From the NCBI GenBank assembly GCA_937898195.1, contig CALEJD010000005.1, forward strand, positions 1 through 38,349: a stretch of DNA of 38,349 bases, in the 5' to 3' direction. The stretch comes from an uncultured Clostridia bacterium (lineage in GTDB: Bacteria > Bacillota > Clostridia > Oscillospirales > Acutalibacteraceae). Position numbers and translations under genes: made by a program. The notes beneath the pieces are model-generated. The model was not told the origin of the DNA. It saw only the letters and a program-made list of their open reading frames with translations, and searched no databases. Each line of letters starts with the position of its first letter. Position 1 is the first letter of the stretch. Below, piece by piece: positions 8,015-16,686 of this stretch.

Positions 8015-10060
8015 TTGAAAAGACCATTTGCAGTAATTGGCTTTTCAATGCTTTCGTCGTTTTTAGTTGTTTCAAATTTATCATTTAATCAGACTGTTGC
8101 TGTCGTTTTGACGGCAACAGTTTTGTTTTGCCTGTTTTTACTTTTAAAGAAAACAAGAAACAACAAAATTATTTTATCAGTATTGTTATCTGTAGCTGTT
8201 TTTTCAACAAGTTTTATAGTGGTACAAAACGAATATGTAAACAAATCAAGTGGTGATATGCACAGAGAAATCAAGGGAGTTATCTGCCAAACGCCAAAGA
8301 TTTCTGATTATGCCAATACGTATATAATTAAAGTCTATGGTGAAGATTATAAAATTCGTTATGTTTCAGAAACTGATAGGGGATTCAGACAAGGGGATAT
8401 AGTCAGCGGTAAAGTAATTCTTCAAGAAAATAAAGAAAATATTGATTATTTTGAAAGCGCACTTGCGTCAAAGGTGTATTTTAACTGTTTTGAAAATGAT
8501 GAAACCAAACTCAACTCTACAAATGATAAAAATATGATTTATTATTACTCTGGTATGGTTAAAGAGTGGTTTGTGAGTGTTGTTTCACATTACTTGCCAT
8601 GTGAAAGCGGTGCAATAGCAAATGCAATGTCAATAGGCGACAGAACAGGACTTTCATATGAAACTACAACAATGTTTAACTATTCAGGAATCTCACATCT
8701 TTTGGTAGTTTCAGGCTTGCATATCAGCTTGTGGTCGTTAGGTATAATCAAAATTCTGCAAAAGAAAGAGAAAATCAGAAAATATGTAGTCCCAATTGGA
8801 TTGGCTTGTTTAGTGGGTTATTCCATATTAACAGGATTTAGTGTGTCGGTTATTCGAGCAGGTCTTATGGTGGGGTTTGTACTTATCGGTAAACTATTTA
8901 GGCGCGATGCTGACAGCCTTAATTCTATTGGTTGTGCAGTAACATTTATTGTGTTGTCAAACCCATTTTCACCATATTCTGCATCTCTTTGGCTCACAGT
9001 TCTATCAACAACGGGAATTCTTGTTTTCAACGAGCCGATAAAGAATTGGATATTAAGTTTTAAAGCGTTTAAGTCATCAAAAGAAAATAACTTTGTAAAT
9101 TTTGTAGTAACATCTGTTGCAATAAGTCTTGCAACGGCTATTTTTACGATGCCTGTTTTTATAATGTTCTTCAAAATGGTGCCCCTAGCATCAATACTCA
9201 CAAATCTTTTAGCTGTAGATTTGGCAATGGTGTTGATGGTTTCAACAGTATTCGGTGTGCTTTGCCATAGTTTGCATTTGTTATGGCTATCACAACTATT
9301 GTTCTCTGCTGTAGGTGTGATTGGAACATTCTTGCAAACTGTAGCAAAAACTATTGGTATGTGGGAATATTCAACTGTTTCTGTTGCATCACCGATTTTT
9401 GACTATTTTTTGATTTTTGCAATATTTGTTGTTGTAATTGCTTATTGTTTAAAAAAGAAAAACATCAGTATTTTTAAGGGTACAGCAACATTTTTGTCTG
9501 TGGTGTTTGCGCTTATAATTTTGTTTACTACTGCCTATGATTACAACGCTGTGTCAATTCATATAAACAACGAAAACGACAATATGATAGTCCTTGCAAA
9601 TTACAAAAAGGACACAACAATTTTCGGATGTCCAAATAAAAAACAAGCAACAACAATTCGCGATATAATGATGACCCATAATGCGAAAAAGATAGGTAAT
9701 ATTGTGACTGACACTAAAAATTTATCAATTCTAATGAATCTTGAAGAAAATCTTTTAGCGGACGAGAATTGCAAAATAAATGAGCTATCTAACCAATATA
9801 AAGTCACAAAAAATGAATATGGCACGGAAATAACCTATGAAAATGTAAATTTACTGTTAATAAATGATACTTCTTTTGAAAATTGCTTTGAAAATACAAT
9901 TAAATATGATATAATTATTACAACTATGTTAAGTGAAGATGAAAAACTTTATTTGTCATCACTTCTACGAAATGAAAACTCACTTCTTCTCTGTGTGGAA
10001 GATGGTGAAACGGTAAGTATTAATTGTAAATGGGAGAAACTCTATGCCACTTATAACTGA
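8015..10060 (+). CDS. comEC: ComEC/Rec2-type competence membrane protein
   Basis: The 681-residue polytopic membrane protein has an N-terminal DUF4131-like region (about 20-155, preceded by two hydrophobic segments). The ComEC competence core follows, with the signature GISHLLVVSGLHIS near residues 226-240 and many membrane helices to about residue 500. In the family this protein forms the channel for single-stranded DNA uptake. The C-terminal part (about 510-681) aligns by position with the metallo-beta-lactamase-like domain of longer ComEC proteins, but I see no HxHxDH zinc motif. The start is TTG 8015, because GGGAGTGAG (8002-8010) is correctly placed for it and would overlap the alternative GTG at 8006. 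It overlaps holA by 17 bases, the order seen in many Firmicutes. Confidence 0.88.
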   Translation: MKRPFAVIGFSMLSSFLVVSNLSFNQTVAVVLTATVLFCLFLLLKKTRNNKIILSVLLSVAVFSTSFIVVQNEYVNKSSGDMHREIKGVICQTPKISDYANTYIIKVYGEDYKIRYVSETDRGFRQGDIVSGKVILQENKENIDYFESALASKVYFNCFENDETKLNSTNDKNMIYYYSGMVKEWFVSVVSHYLPCESGAIANAMSIGDRTGLSYETTTMFNYSGISHLLVVSGLHISLWSLGIIKILQKKEKIRKYVVPIGLACLVGYSILTGFSVSVIRAGLMVGFVLIGKLFRRDADSLNSIGCAVTFIVLSNPFSPYSASLWLTVLSTTGILVFNEPIKNWILSFKAFKSSKENNFVNFVVTSVAISLATAIFTMPVFIMFFKMVPLASILTNLLAVDLAMVLMVSTVFGVLCHSLHLLWLSQLLFSAVGVIGTFLQTVAKTIGMWEYSTVSVASPIFDYFLIFAIFVVVIAYCLKKKNISIFKGTATFLSVVFALIILFTTAYDYNAVSIHINNENDNMIVLANYKKDTTIFGCPNKKQATTIRDIMMTHNAKKIGNIVTDTKNLSILMNLEENLLADENCKINELSNQYKVTKNEYGTEITYENVNLLLINDTSFENCFENTIKYDIIITTMLSEDEKLYLSSLLRNENSLLLCVEDGETVSINCKWEKLYATYN

Positions 10061-11084
10061 ACTTGAATTGAAAAAGCAAATTCAAGAGAATAAGATGTCA
10101 AATTGCTATCTTTTTTATGGTAGCGAAGATTATCTCAAACAATTTTATACAAATAAAATCTGTCAGAAATTTGTGACACCGGGTAGTGAAACTTTCTCTC
10201 TTCGCAAATATGACGGAAAAGATAACACTCTCGATGAAGTTTTAGAGGGTGCACAGTCCATGCCTTTTATGAGTGAATACTCAGTGGTTATTGCCCGTGA
10301 TTTTCAGCTTGATTCTTTGGGCGAAGACGATAAAAATAAATTGACAGATTATCTTTCAAATCTCCCTGATACATCTATCACAATTTTTTGGATGGATAGC
10401 ATTGAAGTATCCCCCCAAAACTCAAAATGGAAATGGGTTATTGATAATTTCAATAAATATGCAACAACCATAAACTTTGCAAAACCCGATATGCGCGAGC
10501 TTAAAAAGATTATTATGGCTTATGTTAAAAAACAGGGTTGCGTAATAAGTGATAAAACAGCGTTGTATTTGGTTGAGATTGTTGGCGATAGCCTTAATAC
10601 TTTGTTCAATGAAATGGAAAAACTTTGCAATTTTGTGGGGCAGGGCAATGAAATCACAAACGAGCATATTGATGCTATTGCAGTTCGCTCATTAGAAGCA
10701 AGAGTTTTTGACTTGTCAAAGCTTGTGCTGAATCATAATCCACAGGGTGCTCTTGAATTGTTGCATAACCTTATGCTTCAAAAGGCAGAGCCTATTGACA
10801 TTTTCGGCGTTATTTTAATGTCATTTGTTGATGTTTATCGTGTAAAAGTTGCTGTTAGCGGTGGCGAGAGTGCAACATATCCTGCAAAGTTTTTTGACTA
10901 TCGAAACAAAGAATTCAGACTTACAAATTCAACACGCTCTGCATCAAAACTGTCAACAGAGCAGTTAAGAGAATGCTTTGATTGTTTCAGCGAAGCTGAC
11001 CGTGCCCTTAAAAGCACCGCGCAAAGTGGCGAGTTGATTCTTGAAAGATTGATTGTTCAACTTTCATTGATAATTGCAAGGTAA
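10044..11084 (+). CDS. holA: DNA polymerase III subunit delta
   Basis: The 346-residue product matches the usual length of the clamp-loader delta subunit (about 340). It starts with the typical pattern NCYLFYGSEDYLKQFYTNKI, carries an AAA+-like N-terminal domain, and has the helical C-terminal region with SLEARVFDLSKLVLNHNPQG and the terminal pattern KSTAQSGELILERLIVQL. Delta opens the beta clamp during loading at the replication fork. The start ATG 10044 lies inside the end of comEC and is preceded by GGGAGAAA. The overlap and the close rnmV-like gene downstream indicate one transcript. The call rests on family pattern and the comEC-holA neighbourhood. Confidence 0.92.
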   Translation: MPLITELELKKQIQENKMSNCYLFYGSEDYLKQFYTNKICQKFVTPGSETFSLRKYDGKDNTLDEVLEGAQSMPFMSEYSVVIARDFQLDSLGEDDKNKLTDYLSNLPDTSITIFWMDSIEVSPQNSKWKWVIDNFNKYATTINFAKPDMRELKKIIMAYVKKQGCVISDKTALYLVEIVGDSLNTLFNEMEKLCNFVGQGNEITNEHIDAIAVRSLEARVFDLSKLVLNHNPQGALELLHNLMLQKAEPIDIFGVILMSFVDVYRVKVAVSGGESATYPAKFFDYRNKEFRLTNSTRSASKLSTEQLRECFDCFSEADRALKSTAQSGELILERLIVQLSLIIAR

Positions 11085-11087
11085 AAT

Positions 11088-11678
11088 ATGATTAAGATTA
11101 ATGAAGCAGTAATTGTTGAAGGCAAATATGATAAAATTAAATTGTCGGGTATTCTTGATACAGTTATAATCGAGACTGACGGTTTTGCCATCTTCAAAGA
11201 TAAAGAAAAGCAACAGTTAATCCGTTTTTTGAGTGAGAAACGTGGAATAATAATTATGACAGATTCTGACTCAGCTGGGTTTAAAATCCGTTCATTTATA
11301 AACGGAATAACTAAAAGTGAAAACATAAAAAATGTGTATATTCCCGATGTTTACGGCAAAGAAAAACGCAAGACCGAAATGAGCAAAGAAGGCAAATTGG
11401 GAGTTGAGGGAATAAGCACAGAGCTTATTATGTCGGCTTTGCAAAAAGCAGGTGTTTTTTGTAGCGAAAATGAAAAACAAGAGGGTAGAGAAATCACCCG
11501 TACAGATTTTTTTGAAGACGGCATCAGCGGTCGTGATAATAGCAGTGAAATAAGAAAAAACCTTGCTAAAAGTCTTGGGTTGCCCGAAAGAATTTCATCA
11601 TCGGCATTGCTTAAAATCATAAATTCATATATGACCTATGATGAATATAAAAATGCAATAAACAGTTTGATAAAATAA
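11088..11678 (+). CDS. rnmV: Ribonuclease M5-like Toprim protein
   Basis: The 196-residue protein starts with a Toprim domain (about 1-110). It shows the conserved acidic glutamate in IVEGKYDKIKL and the DxD motif in MTDSDSAGFKIR, followed by VPD-type and GVEGI blocks as in RNase M5. The C-terminal helical part (about 125-196) corresponds to the DUF4093-type tail. RNase M5 performs the final maturation of 5S rRNA in low-GC Gram-positive bacteria, acting with ribosomal protein L18. Length fits the family (about 180-190). It begins four bases after holA; its AAGG site overlaps the holA stop. No rRNA genes are in the window, so the assignment depends on domain architecture; a related Toprim protein of other function is less likely. 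Confidence 0.78.
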   Translation: MIKINEAVIVEGKYDKIKLSGILDTVIIETDGFAIFKDKEKQQLIRFLSEKRGIIIMTDSDSAGFKIRSFINGITKSENIKNVYIPDVYGKEKRKTEMSKEGKLGVEGISTELIMSALQKAGVFCSENEKQEGREITRTDFFEDGISGRDNSSEIRKNLAKSLGLPERISSSALLKIINSYMTYDEYKNAINSLIK

Positions 11679-11732
11679 TGAAAATATGATAGAATTTTAT
11701 TTCTATTGATTCATAGATTGAGGTATTTATAA

Positions 11733-13481
11733 ATGAGTGTAGAAAGAATTTTCCCTATAAATCGTCCTTATTATGACTTGCCACAGGTTGAAACATTTAA
11801 GGAAATGATTGACAGAAGTGAGAGTCTTTATTCTGACAGACCTGCTTATAAACTTAAGAATAAAGACGGGGTGCTTTATAATGTAACTTATAAAAAATTC
11901 CGTCACGACATTTATTATATAGGTAATAGTCTTGTTAAAAAGGGCTATTCAAGAAGTCATATCGCGGTTATTGGTGCAAGCTCATATCGTTGGCAAGTGA
12001 CATATTTGGCAGTTACTTGCAGTGATAATGTTATCGTGCCAATAGATAAGGAATTGCTCACAGATAATATTATGGATATTCTCAAAGACTCGGATTCCGT
12101 AATGCTTTTTGGTGACAAGAAATATATAAACGCAATCAAAGAAAGAAAAGACGAATTGCCAGAAAACTTTGTGTTTATTTGCTTTGATGATGTCGAAGAA
12201 GACGGCGTTGAGAATTTTTCAGACTGGTTGCAAGAGGGTAGAGATATGTATCATAGTGGTACAAGATATCTCAACGATATAAAACTCGATAAAGATGCAA
12301 CAGCAGCAATTCTTTTCACATCGGGTACAACAGGTGTTTCAAAAGGTGTTTGCCTTAGTCAATATAATATCTGCTTCGACGTTGTTAGCGTTTTAAGTGT
12401 GGTTAAGGTTAATCCCGATGACAACTGTTTGTCAGTGCTTCCAATTCACCACACTTATGAGTGCACAGTTGGATTTTTCGCATTCATTTATTCAGGTGCA
12501 TGTATTTCATTTAGTCGTGGACTTCGTTATATTATGCAGGATATGAAAGAAGTTCAACCAACAATTTTCGTTACAGTTCCGTTGATGCTCGAAAAATTCC
12601 ACGCAAGAATTGTTAAGAAAATCTCTGCAAAAACTGCAGGTAGTGCAATTTTTAAATTCGGTAAAAGTGCGTCAATGGTTGGTCGTGCATTCGGCTCAAA
12701 ATCTATTGGTAGAAAACTTTTCAACGAAGTTATTGAAACCTTTGGTGGCAAGCTTCGTCTTATCGTTACAGGTGCATCTGCTCTTGACCCAAGAGTTGCA
12801 GAAGACTTTATGACAATGGGTATCGACCTTTATATCGGCTATGGTTTAACAGAAACCGCACCAATCGTAATGGTTAATAACGACCGTCTTATGCTCACAG
12901 ATTCAGTTGGTACACCACTTCCAAATATTGAAGCAAAAATCCATAATCCTGATGATTTGGGCGTTGGTGAAATCTGGGTGCGTGGTCCAATGGTTATGCA
13001 AGGCTATTATAAAAACCCTGAAGCAACTGCTGAAGTAATCACCCCTGACGGATGGTTCAGAACAGGTGACTTAGGCGTTGTTGACGAGCATAACTGTTAT
13101 AAAATCACAGGTCGTTGTAAGAATGTTATTGTTACAAAGAATGGTAAAAACATCTTCCCTGAAGAAGTTGAACTCTATCTTAACAACAACCCATTCATTG
13201 AAGAAAGTATGGTTTATGGTGAAGAAAGTGGCAATGACGAAACAACAGTTTCTGCACAGATTTACCCTAACTATGAAAAAATCAAAGAAAACCTTAAGCG
13301 TCAGGAATTGACACAAGAAGAAATCAGAAATGCAATTGCAGAAGCAATCAAAGAAGTTAACAAGAAACTTCCTGGATATAAAAAGGTTATGCAATTTGAT
13401 GTCCGTGAAGAAGAATTTGTAAAAACAACAACTCACAAAATCAAGCGTCAGGCAAATATTAAAAAAGACAATAAAAAATAA
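11733..13481 (+). CDS. AMP-forming acyl-CoA synthetase (long-chain type), copy 1
   Basis: The 582-residue ANL-superfamily adenylating enzyme has the P-loop motif FTSGTTGVSKGV at 195-206, the HHTYE block, GYGLTETAP near 370, GWFRTGDLG, and the hinge/lysine region KNVIVTKNGKNIFPEEVE. The last catalytic lysine is probably K569 in KTTTHKIKR. It should activate a carboxylic acid, most likely a fatty acid, to acyl-AMP and then acyl-CoA at the membrane face; the true substrate is not readable from sequence. A GAGGT site precedes ATG 11733. It is followed after 14 bases by a close paralogue, a tandem duplication. There is no terminator between rnmV and this gene, so read-through from upstream is possible. 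Confidence 0.88.
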   Translation: MSVERIFPINRPYYDLPQVETFKEMIDRSESLYSDRPAYKLKNKDGVLYNVTYKKFRHDIYYIGNSLVKKGYSRSHIAVIGASSYRWQVTYLAVTCSDNVIVPIDKELLTDNIMDILKDSDSVMLFGDKKYINAIKERKDELPENFVFICFDDVEEDGVENFSDWLQEGRDMYHSGTRYLNDIKLDKDATAAILFTSGTTGVSKGVCLSQYNICFDVVSVLSVVKVNPDDNCLSVLPIHHTYECTVGFFAFIYSGACISFSRGLRYIMQDMKEVQPTIFVTVPLMLEKFHARIVKKISAKTAGSAIFKFGKSASMVGRAFGSKSIGRKLFNEVIETFGGKLRLIVTGASALDPRVAEDFMTMGIDLYIGYGLTETAPIVMVNNDRLMLTDSVGTPLPNIEAKIHNPDDLGVGEIWVRGPMVMQGYYKNPEATAEVITPDGWFRTGDLGVVDEHNCYKITGRCKNVIVTKNGKNIFPEEVELYLNNNPFIEESMVYGEESGNDETTVSAQIYPNYEKIKENLKRQELTQEEIRNAIAEAIKEVNKKLPGYKKVMQFDVREEEFVKTTTHKIKRQANIKKDNKK

Positions 13482-13495
13482 ACGAGGTAAAAATT

Positions 13496-15283
13496 ATGAC
13501 TTACGAAGCCAATTTCCCCGTGAACAAATCTTTTTATGAAGTTAATGAAATTAAAACTTTTAAAGAACTCATTGACAATAGTGAAAGACTTTATTCTGAC
13601 CGACCTGCTTACAAATTAAGAAACAAGGACGGAGTTTATTATGATGTTTCATATAAACAATTGCGTCACGATGTTTATTATCTTGGTAACAGTATTATTA
13701 AAGACGGCTATTCAAGAAATCACATTGCCGTTGTGGGTGTGAATTCATATAAATGGGCTGTGACTTATCTTGCAGTAACTTGCAGTAACAATGTTATTGT
13801 GCCAATGGATAAAGAACTTACAGCAGATAATATGGTTGATATTTTGAGCGATTCTGACTCTTGTGCAATCTTTGGTGATAAGAAATATATCAAAGAGCTT
13901 TATGAGAGAAAAGATAGACTTCCGGAAGATTTCAAATTTTATTGCTTTGATGAAACTGACCCTGACGGTGTAATTTCTTTTGACGAATATTTTGAAGAAG
14001 GCAGAGCCTTATATAAAAAAGGTGTAAAGAGCCTTAATGATATAACTCTCGACCCAGATGCAATGGTGTCACTTTTGTTTACATCGGGCACAACAGGTGT
14101 TTCAAAGGGCGTTTGTCTCAGTATGTCAAACATCTGTGGTGTTATTAATAACATCAGCGGAGTAGTTAAGGTTTATCCCGAAGACCAGCTTCTTTCAGTG
14201 CTCCCAATTCACCACACCTATGAATGTACATTGGGATTTTTACTTGTTCTCTATTCAGGTGCTTGCATAGCTTTTTGTCGTGGTATTCGTTATATCACTC
14301 AGGATATGGCAGATATCAAGCCAACAGTTTTTATTACCGTGCCATTGATGATTGAAAAATTCTATGCAAGAATTATGAAGAAAATCGGTGAGAAAAAGGG
14401 CGGTAGTGCAATCTTCGGATTCGGTAAGGCTGCATCATCTGTTGGCCGTGCTTTTGGCTCAAAGAATATCGGTAGAAAACTCTTTAATGAAGTTATCGAA
14501 AACTTTGGTGGCAGACTTCGTCTTCTCATTACCGGTGCATCTGCTCTTGACCCAAGAGTAGCAGAAGATTTTATCAATATGGGTATTGATATCTATATCG
14601 GTTATGGTCTTACAGAATGTGCACCACTTGTTATTGGTAACCATGATAAATTGATGCTTCCTAACTCAATCGGCACACCACTTCCAAATGTTGAGGCTAG
14701 AATCAACGACCCTGACGATTTGGGTGTTGGTGAAATTTGGATTAAAGGTCCAATGGTTATGATGGGTTACTATAAAAATCAAGAAGCAACTGACGAAGTG
14801 CTTACATCTGACGGATGGTTTAAAACAGGTGACTTGGGCGTTGTTGACAGAAATAACTGTTATAAAATCACAGGCCGTTGCAAGAATGTTATCGTTACAA
14901 AGAATGGCAAAAACATCTTCCCTGAAGAAGTTGAAATCTATCTTAACAATAACCCATTCATAGAAGAAAGTATGGTTTATGGCGTTGAAACTGAAAACGA
15001 CGAAACAACAGTTTCTGCACAGATTTACCCTAACTATGAGAAAATTAAAGAGAATCTTAAACGTCAGGAAATCACTCAAGAAGAAATTCGTGAGCAGATA
15101 GCACAGGCAATTAAAGAAGTTAATAAAAAACTTCCATCATATAAAAAGATTATGAATTTTGATATTCGTGAAAACGAGTTTATCAAAACAACAACACAAA
15201 AAATTAAACGCTATGCAAACCTTAAACAAAATGAAAAGGTTGAAGAAGAAAGCGTTGAAGAAACAACAGGGGAAGAAAAATGA
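13496..15283 (+). CDS. AMP-forming acyl-CoA synthetase (long-chain type), copy 2
   Basis: The 595-residue paralogue of the preceding gene matches along its full length, with nearly identical blocks: FTSGTTGVSKGV, SVLPIHHTYEC, GYGLTECAP, KNVIVTKNGKNIFPEE and a terminal TTTQKIKR. By eye well over half of residues are the same. It differs by an acidic C-terminal tail rich in Glu (last 20 residues), by GLTECAP in place of GLTETAP, and in the acyl-pocket region. The reaction is presumably ATP-dependent formation of acyl-CoA with a different or overlapping substrate range. The start ATG 13496 is preceded by GAGGTAAAAA. Its stop overlaps the start of the flavoprotein gene (ATGA), so translation is probably coupled. 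Confidence 0.88.
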   Translation: MTYEANFPVNKSFYEVNEIKTFKELIDNSERLYSDRPAYKLRNKDGVYYDVSYKQLRHDVYYLGNSIIKDGYSRNHIAVVGVNSYKWAVTYLAVTCSNNVIVPMDKELTADNMVDILSDSDSCAIFGDKKYIKELYERKDRLPEDFKFYCFDETDPDGVISFDEYFEEGRALYKKGVKSLNDITLDPDAMVSLLFTSGTTGVSKGVCLSMSNICGVINNISGVVKVYPEDQLLSVLPIHHTYECTLGFLLVLYSGACIAFCRGIRYITQDMADIKPTVFITVPLMIEKFYARIMKKIGEKKGGSAIFGFGKAASSVGRAFGSKNIGRKLFNEVIENFGGRLRLLITGASALDPRVAEDFINMGIDIYIGYGLTECAPLVIGNHDKLMLPNSIGTPLPNVEARINDPDDLGVGEIWIKGPMVMMGYYKNQEATDEVLTSDGWFKTGDLGVVDRNNCYKITGRCKNVIVTKNGKNIFPEEVEIYLNNNPFIEESMVYGVETENDETTVSAQIYPNYEKIKENLKRQEITQEEIREQIAQAIKEVNKKLPSYKKIMNFDIRENEFIKTTTQKIKRYANLKQNEKVEEESVEETTGEEK

Positions 15284-15870
15284 TTTTAGGACAAGGTATG
15301 AATGAAGAATTTTCAAACGGCAAAAAAGTTTTGGCTTTGATGGCGTCCCCAAGAAAAACGGGATACACAGCAAAACTTTTGGGCGCACTTCTTCGTCAAT
15401 TCCCAAAAGGGACAAATATTGAAATCGTAAATCTTTATGACCTTAACCCGACTCCTTGCAATGCTTGTGGATATTGCAAAGCAGTTACAGGTTGCTCAAA
15501 AAAAGATTTAGAAGAATTTTTCAAAAAGTTTGAAGATGTGGATATAATAATATTTGCAACACCAATTTATTTTATGGGTGTTCCAGCACCAATGAAAGCA
15601 CTTATTGACCGTTTTCAGCGTTATTATGAGGCTCGTTTCCGTCGCAATATGAAAAATCCTATTGAGAAACGAAGAAAAGCAATCATAATGGTTACAAGTG
15701 GCTCTGACGGTGAAATTGGTTATGAAGTCATCAAACATCAGTTGATGCAGGCATTCACAGTACTTAACATTGAACTTTGTGGCACAATGCTCGCAAGAAA
15801 TACTGATAAATGTGGTATTGATAGTACTGATATTCAAAAAGCAGAAATGCTTTATAGGAGCGTGAGATAA
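15280..15870 (+). CDS. Iron-sulfur flavoprotein / NADPH-dependent FMN reductase-like
   Basis: The 196-residue flavodoxin-fold protein has an FMN-binding loop ALMASPRKTGYTAK near residues 14-27 and the second loop ATPIYFMGVPAPMKALIDR. Between them lies CNACGYCKAVTGC, a Cx2Cx2Cx5C spacing like the compact cluster motif of iron-sulfur flavoproteins, which bind a [4Fe-4S] cluster next to FMN and carry electrons in anaerobes. The start ATG 15280 overlaps the upstream stop and has AGGGGAAG before it. ATG 15298, with AGGA six bases upstream, is an alternative and would remove six residues. It is followed one base later by thioredoxin, suggesting a redox pair. The physiological partner is unknown. 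Confidence 0.85.
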   Translation: MILGQGMNEEFSNGKKVLALMASPRKTGYTAKLLGALLRQFPKGTNIEIVNLYDLNPTPCNACGYCKAVTGCSKKDLEEFFKKFEDVDIIIFATPIYFMGVPAPMKALIDRFQRYYEARFRRNMKNPIEKRRKAIIMVTSGSDGEIGYEVIKHQLMQAFTVLNIELCGTMLARNTDKCGIDSTDIQKAEMLYRSVR

Positions 15871-15871
15871 A

Positions 15872-16183
15872 ATGGCAATTACAAAAGTTAATCTTGAAAA
15901 TTTTGCACAAGAAGTGCTCAAAAGTGAAAAGCAAGTCCTTCTCGATTTTTATGCTGACTGGTGTGGCCCTTGTCAGATGATGATGCCAGAGATGGAAGCT
16001 TTTGCAGAAGAAAACGAAAACATTAAAGTTTGCAAACTCAATGTTGACGAGTCAACAGACCTTGCAGTAACTTTCGGTGTTATGAGCATTCCAACAGTCC
16101 TTCTTTTTGATAACGGACAAGAAGTTAAACGCTTTGTTGGCGCAAAAGAAAAACATCAGATTGCAGAATTCTGCGCAGAATAA
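15872..16183 (+). CDS. trxA: Thioredoxin
   Basis: The 103-residue thioredoxin fold has the active site DWCGPCQMM (Cys near 30 and 33) and the cis-proline block SIPTVLLF followed by GxxVKRFVGA. It is a cytoplasmic dithiol reductant for proteins such as reductases and peroxidases. Length is exactly typical. It is the last gene of the acyl-CoA synthetase/flavoprotein run, beginning one base after the flavoprotein stop; AGGAG at 15855-15859 is the likely ribosome site. A bidirectional terminator follows. No thioredoxin reductase gene is in the window. Confidence 0.95.
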   Translation: MAITKVNLENFAQEVLKSEKQVLLDFYADWCGPCQMMMPEMEAFAEENENIKVCKLNVDESTDLAVTFGVMSIPTVLLFDNGQEVKRFVGAKEKHQIAEFCAE

Positions 16184-16186
16184 AAG

Positions 16187-16217
16187 AAAAACGGTGAGTA
16201 AAACTCACCGTTTTTTT
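16187..16217. terminator. Bidirectional terminator between trxA and MaoC-like gene
   Basis: AAACGGTGAGT and ACTCACCGTTT form a perfect stem with a three-A loop, flanked by A and T runs. It serves both convergent genes and reaches the stop codon of the minus-strand gene. Confidence 0.9.
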
Positions 16218-16644
16218 ATGGTCTGCATTTAACGATTGCTTCTGTAATATTTGTTAAAACAAGGTCACCGTGTTGGTTATATGCGTGAATTGTCAACTCA
16301 ACAATTCCGTTTTTCTCACTTCGTTTAGTAAGCCCTGTCACATGAGCCTTTGCAGTAAGAACATCATCAACATAAACAGGCTTTAACCACTCAATTTTTG
16401 TTGATTTTCCTGCTAAAAGGTCATCGCCGAATAAATCAACTTCAAGATATTTTGCCCATACAGACATAAAAGACATAACACCCGGTGCAATAAGCCCACC
16501 AAAGGGACTTTTCTTTGCATATTCTTCGTCGGTGTGTAATGGAATATTGTCATAAATACGGGCAAAATCCATCATTTTTTCTTTTTCAATGATAGCAGAT
16601 GGAATATCAACTGTCATACCAATTTTAACATCATCAAAATACAT
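16216..16644 (-). CDS. MaoC-like (R)-hydratase / hot-dog fold protein
   Basis: The 142-residue single hot-dog domain carries the hydratase block ARIYDNIPLHTDEEYAKKSPFGG; the Asp and His in DNIPLHTD are the expected catalytic pair of (R)-specific enoyl-CoA hydratases. GLIAPGVM and KIEWLKPVYVDDVL are also family blocks. It may hydrate a 2-enoyl-CoA or act on a related thioester; the substrate is not known. The start is ATG 16644: GGGTGA lies upstream at the right distance, whereas the in-frame GTG at 16653 is part of that site. It lies 42 bases downstream of tcdA on the same strand, probably in one transcript. It is convergent with the acyl-CoA synthetase operon, whose products could feed it. 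Confidence 0.85.
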   Translation of the reverse strand: MYFDDVKIGMTVDIPSAIIEKEKMMDFARIYDNIPLHTDEEYAKKSPFGGLIAPGVMSFMSVWAKYLEVDLFGDDLLAGKSTKIEWLKPVYVDDVLTAKAHVTGLTKRSEKNGIVELTIHAYNQHGDLVLTNITEAIVKCRP

Positions 16645-16686
16645 TAAATTCACCCGATTTTAATATGTGCCGAATTTTGAAAATTA

